This document shows positions 8,216 through 17,783 of a stretch of 64,000 nucleotides of DNA, piece after piece (the first letter of the stretch is position 1; each line of letters starts with the position of its first letter). The notes under the pieces were generated by a model. That model did no database searches. It saw nothing but the letters and a program-made list of their open reading frames with translations, and was not told the origin of the DNA. The translations under genes were made by a program, and so were the position numbers. Source of the DNA: Microvirgula aerodenitrificans DSM 15089 (GTDB lineage: Bacteria > Pseudomonadota > Gammaproteobacteria > Burkholderiales > Aquaspirillaceae); contig NZ_JHVK01000002.1 of the NCBI RefSeq assembly GCF_000620105.1, forward strand, positions 124,001 through 188,000, written 5' to 3'.

Positions 8216-10429
8216 TCAGACCCGCCTGGCCTCCAGCACGCCGGGCACGTCCTGCACCCGCGCCAGCACCCGTTGCAGATCCGCCACCTGCCTGACTTCC
8301 AGCGTGAACCGCATGCGGGCGTGGTGGTCGCGGCTCAGCGTGTTGACCGCGGTGACATTGAGTTTTTCGCGCGACAGCACATCGGAAATGTCGCGCAGCA
8401 GGCCGGAGCGGTCCATGGCCATGACTTCGAGGTCGATGGCGAACACGCTGCCTTCCTGACGCCCCCAGTCGGCGGCGATCAGCCGCTCGGGCACGCTGGC
8501 CGACAACCGCTTCAGGGTGACGCAGTTGGCGCGATGGATGGACACCCCGCGTCCGCGGGTCACGAAGCCGACCACCGGGTCCGGCGGAGCCGGCTTGCAG
8601 CATTTGGCCAGTACCGTCATCAGGTTGTCGACGCCCTCGATCAGGATGCCGCCGGCGTCATGCTCGGCCCGGCTCTTGTGCACCAGGTCTTCCGGCGCCA
8701 TCTCGCCCGGCGTTACCGGCACGAAGGCATTGATCGCGTTCTGCACCGCGCGCATCGACAGCTCGCCATGGCCGAGCGCGGCGTACATCTCTTCCGGATG
8801 GGCAAAATTCAGCCGGTCGGCCACAGCCTCGATATTCGGGTTGACCGCCGGCGGCAGCTTGGACAGTTCCTTCTCGAACAGCGTGCGCCCGGCGTCGATC
8901 GCCACGTGCGCGTTCTGCTGGCGAATGTACTGACGGATCTTGCCGATCGCCTTGGAGCTCTTGACCCAGCCATCGTGCAGCCAGTTGATCGATGGTCCGC
9001 CTTCCTTGACCGTCATGATCTCGATGCGCTGGCCGTTTTCCAGCGGCGTCGACAGCGGCACGATCTGGCCGTCGATCTTCGCTCCGCGGCAGCGGTGGCC
9101 GAGGTCCGAATGCAAGGCATAGGCAAAGTCGATCGGCGTCGCACCGGCCGGCAGGCTCAGCACCCGCCCCTGCGGGGTCATCACATAGATGGTGTCGGAG
9201 AACAGCGCAGTCTGGAAGGCATTGGCCAGCCCTTCTTCCTTCTCGCCGACTTCTTCCCGCCAGTCGAGCAGCTGGCGCAGCCAGGCGATCTTGGCCTCGT
9301 ACTGCGCATCGCCCTGCCCGCCCTCCTTGTAGCGCCAGTGCGCAGCCACACCGAACTCGGCATGCTCGTGCATGTCGAAGGTCCGGATCTGCACTTCGAC
9401 CACCTTGTCCTGCGGGCCGATCACGGCGGTATGCAGGCTCTTGTAGTCGTTCGCCTTCGGGTGGGAGATGTAGTCGTCGAACTCGCCGGGAATCGGCTGC
9501 CAGATACTGTGAATAAGACCGAGCACGGTATAGCAGTCGACGGTACGGTCGACCAGCACCCGCACGGCGCGGATATCGTACAGCTCGCTGAAATCCAGAT
9601 GCTTCTTGCGCATCTTCTTCCAGATCGAATAGATGTGCTTCGGCCGCCCGGCGACGTCGGAATGGGTAATGCCGGCCTTCTGCAGTTCCTGCCGCAGGGT
9701 CGACAGCACATCCTCGATATACTGGATGCGCTCGACCCGGCGCTCGTCGAGCAGCCGGGCGATCTTCTTGTAGTTGTCCGGTTCCAGGTGACGGAAAGCC
9801 AGATCTTCCAGTTCCCACTTGATCTGCCAGACCCCGAGGCGGTTGGCCAGCGGCGCGAAGATATCGTAGGTTTCCTGGGCGATCAGCCGGCGGGAACGTT
9901 CGTCCGCCACTTTGGACAGCCAGTGCATGGTCTGGGTGCGCCAGGCCAGCTTGATCAGCACGATGCGGATGTCGGCCACCATCGCCAGCAGCATCTTGCG
10001 CATGACCTCGGCCTGCTGCGAGCGCGCCTCGGGCGACACGTGCTCGTCGCGGCGGCCCAGCTCGGCAATGCGCGACAGGCGGCCGACACCGTCGACCAGA
10101 TCGGCAATCTCCTTGCCGAATTCCCGGGTCAGCCATGGCAGGCAATCGTCGCGATACTGGGGTGCACCGGCCAGCAGGGTGGCGGCGATGGTCGAGGCCG
10201 GCAGGTTGAGGTCGGCGATGATCGCGGCGGACGACACCGCATGACCAAAGGCATCCTCACCGGTCAGCGGGATGATTTTGCCGGCGTACAACTCGCGGGC
10301 GGCGCGGAAGGCGCGTTCGAGGACCACCAGCTCGTCGGGAGACAGTCCGGACTTGACTCCGGCCAGCCAGGCGTTGGGATCGGCGGCATCGGCTAAAGAA
10401 TCTGCAAGCGGGCGTGTGACGGAAACCAT
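8216..10429 (-). CDS. relA: GTP pyrophosphokinase (stringent response ppGpp synthetase)
   Basis: 737 residues. Makes (p)ppGpp from ATP and GTP/GDP on stalled ribosomes. The N-terminal HD hydrolase domain is degenerate: the expected LLHD segment reads LLAGAPQ (about residues 86-92), so hydrolysis is not expected. The synthetase domain is intact, with YDIRAVRVLV, GEFDDYIS (the EXDD motif typical of monofunctional RelA) and NDYKSLHTAVIGP, followed by VEVQIRT and GVAAHWRYKEG. TGS (VMTPQGRVLSLPAGATPIDFAY), a helical/zinc-finger region (CCKPAPPDPVVGF) and a C-terminal ACT domain follow. A bifunctional SpoT should exist elsewhere. Confidence 0.95.
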   Translation of the reverse strand: MVSVTRPLADSLADAADPNAWLAGVKSGLSPDELVVLERAFRAARELYAGKIIPLTGEDAFGHAVSSAAIIADLNLPASTIAATLLAGAPQYRDDCLPWLTREFGKEIADLVDGVGRLSRIAELGRRDEHVSPEARSQQAEVMRKMLLAMVADIRIVLIKLAWRTQTMHWLSKVADERSRRLIAQETYDIFAPLANRLGVWQIKWELEDLAFRHLEPDNYKKIARLLDERRVERIQYIEDVLSTLRQELQKAGITHSDVAGRPKHIYSIWKKMRKKHLDFSELYDIRAVRVLVDRTVDCYTVLGLIHSIWQPIPGEFDDYISHPKANDYKSLHTAVIGPQDKVVEVQIRTFDMHEHAEFGVAAHWRYKEGGQGDAQYEAKIAWLRQLLDWREEVGEKEEGLANAFQTALFSDTIYVMTPQGRVLSLPAGATPIDFAYALHSDLGHRCRGAKIDGQIVPLSTPLENGQRIEIMTVKEGGPSINWLHDGWVKSSKAIGKIRQYIRQQNAHVAIDAGRTLFEKELSKLPPAVNPNIEAVADRLNFAHPEEMYAALGHGELSMRAVQNAINAFVPVTPGEMAPEDLVHKSRAEHDAGGILIEGVDNLMTVLAKCCKPAPPDPVVGFVTRGRGVSIHRANCVTLKRLSASVPERLIAADWGRQEGSVFAIDLEVMAMDRSGLLRDISDVLSREKLNVTAVNTLSRDHHARMRFTLEVRQVADLQRVLARVQDVPGVLEARRV

Positions 10430-10625
10430 AGAGTGCTTATGCGTATCCTGCGCAAGTCAGGCATTGGCCCTGGGTACAACGCAGCCGGCCGGTGCGGGCG
10501 CCGTTTCCGGTCGCGCCGCAAGCCCACCACGTTAGGTAAAAAAGGTTGCCATTGTAGGACGGGAATCCCGCTTCCGGCAGTTTAATCCCTTTGGCGGTTC
10601 ATGGCCCGCACCAAGCCAGACGGTG

Positions 10626-11675
10626 TCAAAACAGCGTGCCGGATGGCGCATCAAGCAGGCGGCGTACCGGCGCCGGCAGGCCCATGGTCAGCGCTTCCGC
10701 CGGCAGGAACCAGCCCTGCCGCCCATCCTGCCGTTCTCCGTGTGCGGCAACCCGTACCGGCAGCGGCAAGGCCAGCAGGCGGAAATGGGTGAACACATGC
10801 TCGATTTCGTGCCAGGCCGGTTCGATCTGATCGACTTTAAAATCATACTGCGCGGCGGCTGCGTCGACGGCATCGCTGGACGCCAGCTCCGGCAGGCTCC
10901 ACAGCCCGCCCCAGATGCCACTTTCAGGCCGCCGTTCCAGCAGAACGCGTCCGCTGCTGTCCCGCGCCAGCAGCCACACCGCATCCCGTGTCGGCTGCGC
11001 TTTCTTCGGTCTGGGCGTCGGCAGGCTGCCGACCCGGTCATCCCGCAGCGCGACACAGTCGGCCGCCAGCGGACAGCGGCCACAGGCCGGCTTGCCCCGG
11101 GTGCAGACCAGGCTGCCCAGGTCCATCAGGCCCTGGGTATAGGCCACCATATCGGCCGATGCCGCAGGCAGCAGCGACTCCGCCAGCGTCCACAGCCGGT
11201 TTTCGACCGCCTTCCCGCCGGTAAAGCCTTCGATGCCGCCCCAGCGTGCCAGCACGCGACGAACGTTGCCGTCCAGAATCGCGCGCCGCTCACCCCGGGC
11301 AAACGCGCAGATCGCCGCCGCGGTCGAACGGCCGATGCCCGGCAGATCGAGCACCTGCTCGAAGCGCTGGGGAAACACGCCATCATGTTCGGTCACGATG
11401 CGCTGCGCCGCCTTGTGCAGATTGCGTGCGCGGCTGTAGTAGCCGAGTCCGCTCCACAGCGCCAGCACTTCGTCCAGTGCCGCACGGCCCAGCTCGCCCA
11501 CGGTCGGGAAGCGCGCCATGAAACGCGGGTAGTAATCGAGTACGGTTGCAACCTGGGTCTGCTGCAGCATGATTTCCGACACCCAGACCCGGTACGGGTC
11601 GGCGACCTGCCATGGCAGCCCGCTGCGGCCGTGCCGGCGCTGCCAGTCAACAAGACGGGTGGCGAAGGCGCTCAT
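10626..11675 (-). CDS. mutY: A/G-specific adenine DNA glycosylase
   Basis: 349 residues. Removes adenine mispaired with 8-oxoguanine. The catalytic Glu lies in SEIMLQQTQV (about residue 34). The helix-hairpin-helix LPGIGRSTAAAI is followed by the catalytic Asp in AILDGNVRRVLARW. The four iron-sulfur cysteines are present as C-x6-C-x2-C-x5-C in CTRGKPACGRCPLAADC. A C-terminal NUDIX-like 8-oxoG recognition domain follows. The start overlaps the pabB stop (ATGA at 11672-11675), so the two are translationally coupled although functionally unrelated. Confidence 0.96.
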   Translation of the reverse strand: MSAFATRLVDWQRRHGRSGLPWQVADPYRVWVSEIMLQQTQVATVLDYYPRFMARFPTVGELGRAALDEVLALWSGLGYYSRARNLHKAAQRIVTEHDGVFPQRFEQVLDLPGIGRSTAAAICAFARGERRAILDGNVRRVLARWGGIEGFTGGKAVENRLWTLAESLLPAASADMVAYTQGLMDLGSLVCTRGKPACGRCPLAADCVALRDDRVGSLPTPRPKKAQPTRDAVWLLARDSSGRVLLERRPESGIWGGLWSLPELASSDAVDAAAAQYDFKVDQIEPAWHEIEHVFTHFRLLALPLPVRVAAHGERQDGRQGWFLPAEALTMGLPAPVRRLLDAPSGTLF

Positions 11676-12985
11676 GATTCAATCCCCAGTGCGCGCAACA
11701 GGCCGCGCGCCTTGTGCCGCGTCTCGTTCAATTCACGTTCCGGATCGGAATCGGTGACGATGCCGCCGCCGGCCCGGAAGCGCAGCCGGTCGCCTTCGCG
11801 CATGAAGCTGCGGATCAGGATATTGCAGTCGAGGCTGCCGTCACGATTGATGTAGCCGAGACTGCCGGTATAGGCGCGGCGCGGCGCGGTTTCCAGTTCG
11901 CGGATGATCTGCATGCAGCGCACTTTCGGGCAACCGGTGATGGTGCCGCCGGGAAACAGGGCGCGAAATACGCCGGCCGGTCCGACCGCATCACGCAGGC
12001 GGCCGCGCACGCTGGATTCAATATGGTGGACAGTCGCGTAACTGGCCACGCTCATCAGCTCGTCGACCTCGACACTGCCCGGCACGCAGACCCGGCCCAG
12101 GTCGTTGCGTTCGAGGTCAATCAGCATCACATGCTCGGCGCGCTCCTTGCGGTCGGCAATCAGCCGCGCCTTCAGCGCGGCGTCCTCGACCGGATCGGTC
12201 GCGCGCGGATGAGTGCCGGCAATCGGCCGGGTGTCGATGACCCGTTGCGGCGACACCCGAGCCAGCCGTTCCGGCGACGAGCTGACGATCTGCCAGTCGC
12301 CAAAATCGGCCAGTGCCGAGAATGGTGCCGGATTGGCCTGGCGCAGCGCGGCGAACACATCGGCGGCACTGGCGTCAGCATTCAGGCGGGCGCGCCACTC
12401 GCGCGACACATTGACCTGGAAGACATCACCTTCACGAATATAGTGTTTGATGCGTTCGACCGCATCGACATAACGCCCCGGCGCATCCTCCTCCAGCGCC
12501 AGCAGCTGCAGCGGGGCGGGCTGCCAGGCTGGCGCCGCGTCGACCTGTGCGGCCAGCTCGGCCAGTTGCGCAGCAGTTTCCGCCACCAGCGTCGCCGTGC
12601 CGGCGGCACGGTCGACCACGATGGCGGCAGGCACACGTACCAGCGCTGCCAGCGGGAAGGCATCGGCAATCGGTGCCGGCACGCGGGGCTCGAAGGTGTG
12701 CAGCATTTCGTAGCCGAGATAGACGAACCAGCCGCCGACAAACGGCAGGCGCGGGTCCGGCCGTTCGATCGCCCGCAATTCCAGCGCGGCCAGATCGGCG
12801 AGCAGGCGGGCGCCGTCACCATCAAAATACAACTGCTGCGCCTGCGGCAATGCGAACAGAATATCGAAGCCGCTGTCGGCGGACGACTGCAGCAGGAAAG
12901 GAAATGACTGCGGTGCGCCAGCGGTCAGCGCGAGCAGGTCCGGCACGGCCGGCAGAGAACGGGTAAGCAGCATGTCCTCATCCAC
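11672..12985 (-). CDS. pabB: Chorismate-binding enzyme, probably aminodeoxychorismate synthase component I
   Basis: 437 residues from a GTG at 12985, or 433 from the ATG at 12973; spacing to purine-rich sequence does not decide. The chorismate-binding domain fills the C-terminal 270 residues: GDVFQVNVSREW, the PIAGTHPR loop, HVMLIDLERNDLGRV, FPGGTITGCPKVRCMQII and RFRAGGGIVTDSDPERE. The length favours PabB (folate pathway, with glutaminase PabA) over the longer TrpE. However, the PIAGT loop is the form usually given for anthranilate synthase, where E. coli PabB has PIKGT. No pabA/trpG or trp genes lie nearby, so the assignment is likely but not certain. Confidence 0.75.
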   Translation of the reverse strand: MDEDMLLTRSLPAVPDLLALTAGAPQSFPFLLQSSADSGFDILFALPQAQQLYFDGDGARLLADLAALELRAIERPDPRLPFVGGWFVYLGYEMLHTFEPRVPAPIADAFPLAALVRVPAAIVVDRAAGTATLVAETAAQLAELAAQVDAAPAWQPAPLQLLALEEDAPGRYVDAVERIKHYIREGDVFQVNVSREWRARLNADASAADVFAALRQANPAPFSALADFGDWQIVSSSPERLARVSPQRVIDTRPIAGTHPRATDPVEDAALKARLIADRKERAEHVMLIDLERNDLGRVCVPGSVEVDELMSVASYATVHHIESSVRGRLRDAVGPAGVFRALFPGGTITGCPKVRCMQIIRELETAPRRAYTGSLGYINRDGSLDCNILIRSFMREGDRLRFRAGGGIVTDSDPERELNETRHKARGLLRALGIES

Positions 12986-13186
12986 GATGGCAGGCCCTGA
13001 AGAAAACGGCCGAGCCTATCATGGCATGCGCTGCTGTCAACGGCTGCGGACGCATGCCGTCAAGGCAAACGGCACCACAAAGGGTGCCGTCAGTCTGCCC
13101 GCACCTCCCGCGATGAAGAGCGGACGGGCGAAGCGGGGGCGGAGGGTGCCGGGGTCACGGTGCCCCCGGCGCCCGCCTTTATCCGC

Positions 13187-14356
<1,170 letters not shown>

Positions 14357-14431
14357 AAGGATTTCCTGAAATCGGGAGATCGGAACGTTTAGAATACGTG
14401 GTTTGATTCGTATCCGTCACGCTCCCCTATC

Positions 14432-15328
14432 ATGTCAAACCTGCTCTCTGCCCTGGTCTGGCTGATCAGCCGTCTCCCGCTGGGTGCGCTTCAGCGCATC
14501 GGTTGGGTCAGCGGAAGACTGGCACTCGTCCTCTCTCCGCGCTTCGGACAGAAAACCCGCAACAGTCTGAAACTGGCGGGTTTCGCAGAAAATGCGCCCG
14601 ATTATAGGCGTTTAATTCGCGACAGTGCAGCCCATACCGGCATGTCGGCGCTGGAGCTGGCAGCGGCCTGGTGCCAGGACACGCGCCGGGTCGCCGGCAT
14701 GGTCCGTGCGTGCCAGGGCTGGGACGCGGTCGAGGCGTCGATCGCCGCCGGTCGCGGTCTGCTGTTCATCACCCCGCACCTCGGCGCCTACGACATCGCC
14801 GGCCGCTATCTGGCCAGCCGGCTGCCGGTGCCGCTGACCGCCATGTTCCGCCCGCCCAAGGTCAAGTGGCTGCAGCCGCTGATGCAGCGTGGCCGGATCC
14901 GCGACAACGGCAATACCGCACCGGCCACGCCGGCCGGCGTGCGCCAGATCATGAAGGCGCTGAAGCACGGCGAGGCGACCATCGTGCTGCCGGACCAGGT
15001 GCCTGGCAGCGGCGAAGGTCTGTGGGTGCCGTTCTTCGGCCAGTGGGCCTACACCATGACGCTGGCCTCGCGCCTCGGCGAGATGAAAGACGTCGACACC
15101 TATTTCTTCTACGGTCGCCGGCTGCAGATCGGCGAAGGCTTCGAGGTCCGCATCCGGCCGCTGAGCGTGCCGTTCACCGGCGACCGCTACCAGGACACCC
15201 GCCGCATCAATGCCGAGGTCGAGGCGCTGGTGCGTGAAGCGCCCGAACAATATTTGTGGGGCTACAGTCGTTTCAAACACCCGGCCGGCGCCGACGAGCG
15301 CCCGACCACGGACGTCCCTCTGGAGTAA
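14432..15328 (+). CDS. Lipid A biosynthesis acyltransferase (LpxL/HtrB family), first copy
   Basis: 298 residues. Inner-membrane enzyme adding a secondary acyl chain to lipid A. A hydrophobic N-terminal anchor (LLSALVWLISRLPLGAL) is followed by the acyltransferase H-x4-D motif in ITPHLGAYDIAGRYLAS (about residue 113), FRPPKVKWLQPLM, and the LPDQVPGSGEGLWVPFFG block. The second acyltransferase follows after 7 bases, so one membrane-bound pair probably acts on successive positions of lipid A. Which copy is lauroyl- or myristoyl-specific cannot be told from sequence. Confidence 0.9.
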   Translation: MSNLLSALVWLISRLPLGALQRIGWVSGRLALVLSPRFGQKTRNSLKLAGFAENAPDYRRLIRDSAAHTGMSALELAAAWCQDTRRVAGMVRACQGWDAVEASIAAGRGLLFITPHLGAYDIAGRYLASRLPVPLTAMFRPPKVKWLQPLMQRGRIRDNGNTAPATPAGVRQIMKALKHGEATIVLPDQVPGSGEGLWVPFFGQWAYTMTLASRLGEMKDVDTYFFYGRRLQIGEGFEVRIRPLSVPFTGDRYQDTRRINAEVEALVREAPEQYLWGYSRFKHPAGADERPTTDVPLE

Positions 15329-15335
15329 CCGCCAC

Positions 15336-16196
15336 GTGCGTTTTGCCTTTTTCATTCTCTGGCTGCTGCATTTTCTGCCGCTGTCCGCCATCAATGCCAT
15401 CGCCCGGCCGGTCGGCTGGCTTGCCTACCACCTGGTCGCGCCGCGTCGCCGCGTCGGCCGCCGCAACCTGGAGGCCTGCTTTCCCGACTGGACCCCGGCT
15501 GCACGCGACCGCCTGCTGCGCGATCACTTCCACGCCATGGCGCGCTTCATGCTCGAATACGGCATCGTCTGGTACTCCCCCGATGCACGCTTCAGGGAAC
15601 TGGTCAGCTACAAGAACCTGCACTACCTGACCGACCTGAAGGACGAGAACGTCATTATCCTGTACCCGCACTTTGTCGGTTTTGAAATGTGCGTCTACCG
15701 GCTGAACCAGGATGTGCCGCTGGTCAGCATCTACGCGCGGCAGAAGAACGAAGTGCTCGACCGGCGCATCTACCAGGGCCGGCAGCGCTTCAGCAACGCC
15801 AAGATCATTTCCCGCACCGAAGGGCTGCGCCCGCTGCTGAAGGCGATGAAGGACCACACGCCACTGCTGTACCTGCCCGATCAGGACATGGGCGCCAAGG
15901 AAGCGGTTTTCGTGCCATTCTTCGGCGTACCGGCAGCCACCATTACCGCGATGAGCCGCATCGCCCGCCTGACCCGGGCCAGGATCGTGCCGGTCATCCC
16001 GCGCCGGGTCTCGCCGGACCGGTACGAACTGGAAGTCTTCCCGCCGTGGGACGACTTCCCGTGCGGCGACGAGACCGAGGACGCCGCCCGCATGAATGCG
16101 TTTATCGAAGCGCGCGTCCGCGAGCAGCCGGAGCAGTACTTCTGGCTGCACAAGCGCTTCAAGACCCGGCCGGACGGCGACAAGCCGTTCTACTGA
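15336..16196 (+). CDS. Lipid A biosynthesis acyltransferase (LpxL/HtrB family), second copy
   Basis: 286 residues from a GTG at 15336, chosen because GGAG lies 10 bases upstream and the transmembrane anchor (RFAFFILWLLHFLPLSAIN) begins immediately. Motifs are YPHFVGFEMCVYR (H-x4-E), ARQKNEVLDRRIYQGR and LLYLPDQDMGAKEAVFVPFF. It is clearly a paralogue of the preceding gene but quite diverged, suggesting distinct acyl specificity rather than a fresh duplication. The pair lies upstream of, and on the same strand as, a GST gene. Confidence 0.9.
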   Translation: MRFAFFILWLLHFLPLSAINAIARPVGWLAYHLVAPRRRVGRRNLEACFPDWTPAARDRLLRDHFHAMARFMLEYGIVWYSPDARFRELVSYKNLHYLTDLKDENVIILYPHFVGFEMCVYRLNQDVPLVSIYARQKNEVLDRRIYQGRQRFSNAKIISRTEGLRPLLKAMKDHTPLLYLPDQDMGAKEAVFVPFFGVPAATITAMSRIARLTRARIVPVIPRRVSPDRYELEVFPPWDDFPCGDETEDAARMNAFIEARVREQPEQYFWLHKRFKTRPDGDKPFY

Positions 16197-16224
16197 CATC
16201 ACGCCCCGCGAAACGGAAGCCGCC

Positions 16225-16863
16225 ATGATCGACCTGTACTACTGGACCACCCCGAACGGCCACAAGATCACCCTGTTCCTCGAGGAAACCGGTCTCGACT
16301 ACACCATCAAGCCGATCAACATCGGCGCCGGTGAGCAGTTCGCGCCCGACTTCCTCGCCATCGCCCCGAACAACCGCATTCCGGCCATTGTCGACCACGC
16401 ACCGGCCTTCGGCCGCGGCCCGGTCAGCGTGTTCGAATCCGGTGCGATCCTGATGTACCTGGCGGAGAAAACCGGCCAGCTGCTGCCGGCCGACCCGCAC
16501 CGGCGGCTCGCCGCGACCGAATGGCTGTTCTGGCAGATGGGCGGCTTCGGGCCGATGCTTGGACAGAATCACCATTTCAGCCAGTTCGCACCCGAGAAAG
16601 TGCCGTACGCCATCGAGCGCTACCAGAAGGAAACCGAGCGCCTGTACGGCGTTCTCAACCGGCGTCTGGCACTGCACGAGTTTCTGGCCGACGAGTTCTC
16701 GATCGCCGACATCGCCTGCTACCCGTGGGCCGTGCCGCACCAGAAGCAGCACATCGATCTGGCCGACTATCCGCACGTGCAGCGCTGGTTTGACGCCATC
16801 GCCGCCCGACCGGCCACGGCCCGTGCCTACGCCCTGGCCGAAAAGGTGAATCCCGCCCGTTAG
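16225..16863 (+). CDS. Glutathione S-transferase family, YfcG-type disulfide reductase
   Basis: 212 residues. The N-terminal thioredoxin fold starts MIDLYYWTTPNGHKITLFLE, closely resembling E. coli YfcG (Nu-class GST, a glutathione-dependent disulfide-bond reductase). FESGAILMYLAEKTG is the conserved glutathione gamma-glutamyl contact, and the all-helical C-terminal domain contains EFSIADIACYPWA. It begins 28 bases after the acyltransferase stop. Its role is probably thiol homeostasis rather than xenobiotic conjugation. Confidence 0.88.
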   Translation: MIDLYYWTTPNGHKITLFLEETGLDYTIKPINIGAGEQFAPDFLAIAPNNRIPAIVDHAPAFGRGPVSVFESGAILMYLAEKTGQLLPADPHRRLAATEWLFWQMGGFGPMLGQNHHFSQFAPEKVPYAIERYQKETERLYGVLNRRLALHEFLADEFSIADIACYPWAVPHQKQHIDLADYPHVQRWFDAIAARPATARAYALAEKVNPAR

Positions 16864-16901
16864 CTCTTGTATTCAAACCCGATAAGTGGCTATTGAAAAC
16901 C

Positions 16902-16937
16902 GTTCTCACTCATGCAAGAATGAGAACGTATTTCATT
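16902..16937 (+). promoter_or_regulatory. Candidate Fur-type operator before bfd
   Basis: Inverted repeat GTTCTCA (16902-16908) / TGAGAAC (16921-16927), overlapping a second one, AATGA (16919-16923) / TCATT (16933-16937). Overlapping GAGAA/TTCTC half-sites next to an iron gene look like a Fur box, and bfd genes are commonly Fur-repressed. The match to consensus is imperfect. Confidence 0.45.
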
Positions 16938-16952
16938 CACTGGGTGACCTCC

Positions 16953-17183
16953 ATGTACGTGTGCGTGTGCAAAGCGGTAACCGATCGCCAGATACACAGG
17001 GCAGTCGAGAACGGTGCGTCCACCTTGCGCGAACTGGCCCAGGATCTCGGCGTCGCCACCCAGTGTGGAAAATGCGCGAAATGCGCCCATTCGGTGCTGT
17101 GCGAAGCGAAAGCGCAACAGCAATCGTCACGCCAGACTGTTCTGCTGCAGCCCATGGGCGCCCGCCTGCCACTGGCTGCCTGA
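16953..17183 (+). CDS. bfd: Bacterioferritin-associated ferredoxin
   Basis: 76 residues. A [2Fe-2S] protein that reduces the heme of bacterioferritin to release stored iron. It starts MYVCVCKAVTDRQI with two cysteines (C-x-C), then GVATQCGKCAKCA supplies C-x2-C, the four-cysteine pattern of the Bfd/NirB cluster. The ATG at 16953 is chosen because family members begin MYVCxC; an in-phase upstream ATG would put the operator inside the gene. It lies 113 bases before the bacterioferritin pair it serves. Confidence 0.93.
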   Translation: MYVCVCKAVTDRQIHRAVENGASTLRELAQDLGVATQCGKCAKCAHSVLCEAKAQQQSSRQTVLLQPMGARLPLAA

Positions 17184-17296
17184 TCCCGCCCGCCCCCCCA
17201 TTCCTGTGCCCGCACTGACCCTTCGTGAGTGCGGGCATGGCTGTGTGTGCCGTAATGACTGATAATGCATGCTGGATTTCCGGATGGGAGAACACT

Positions 17297-17773
17297 ATGC
17301 AAGGCAACCCGCAAGTCATTGCCGCCCTCAACGGCGTGCTCAAGTACCAGCTCACGGCGATCAATCAGTCATTCCTGCATGCCCGCATGGGCCGCAACTG
17401 GGGCTACAAGCTCCTCGACCGCGCCGAATACAAGTGGTCGATCAAGGCGATGAAGCACGCCGACGAAGTGATCGAACGCATCCTGTTCCTCGACGGCCTG
17501 CCCAACCTGCAGGAACTCGGCAAGCTGTTCATCGGTGAAACCGTGCCGGAAATGCTGTCCTGTGACGAGAAGCTGATCCACGGCGGCCTGGCCGACATGC
17601 GCAAGGCGATCGCACTGGCGGAAAGCGAGCAGGACTACGTGACCCGCGACATCGTGACCGAGCTGCTGGAAAGCGAAGAAGAGCAGCTGGACTGGACCGA
17701 AACCCATCTGGGCCTGATCGGCGCCGTCGGCCTGCCGAACTTCCTGCAAAGCCTGACCGGCGACAACGAATAA
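17297..17773 (+). CDS. bfrA: Bacterioferritin, heme-binding subunit lacking the ferroxidase centre
   Basis: 158 residues aligning without gaps to E. coli Bfr as I recall it. The heme ligand Met52 is kept (AMKHADEVIERILFLDG). Ferroxidase ligands are largely lost: position 18 is Gln, 51 is Ala, 94 is Ile and 130 is Gln, while His54 and Glu127 remain. This is the pattern of the alpha-type subunit in Neisseria, which works only as a hetero-oligomer with a ferroxidase subunit. GGGAG precedes the ATG at 17297. It is followed after 10 bases by that second subunit. Confidence 0.92.
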   Translation: MQGNPQVIAALNGVLKYQLTAINQSFLHARMGRNWGYKLLDRAEYKWSIKAMKHADEVIERILFLDGLPNLQELGKLFIGETVPEMLSCDEKLIHGGLADMRKAIALAESEQDYVTRDIVTELLESEEEQLDWTETHLGLIGAVGLPNFLQSLTGDNE

Positions 17774-17783
17774 GGAGAACACC

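Noticed and set aside
8147-10396. A 749-codon plus-strand open frame antisense to relA
   Set aside because: No family features, and relA on the other strand is unambiguous.
8216-10429. Bifunctional SpoT/Rel
   Set aside because: The HD-domain active site is degenerate and the synthetase has the EXDD motif of monofunctional RelA.
14357-14431. SAM riboswitch upstream of metK
   Set aside because: Only 75 bases separate metK from the divergent acyltransferase gene and no conserved aptamer pairing is visible.
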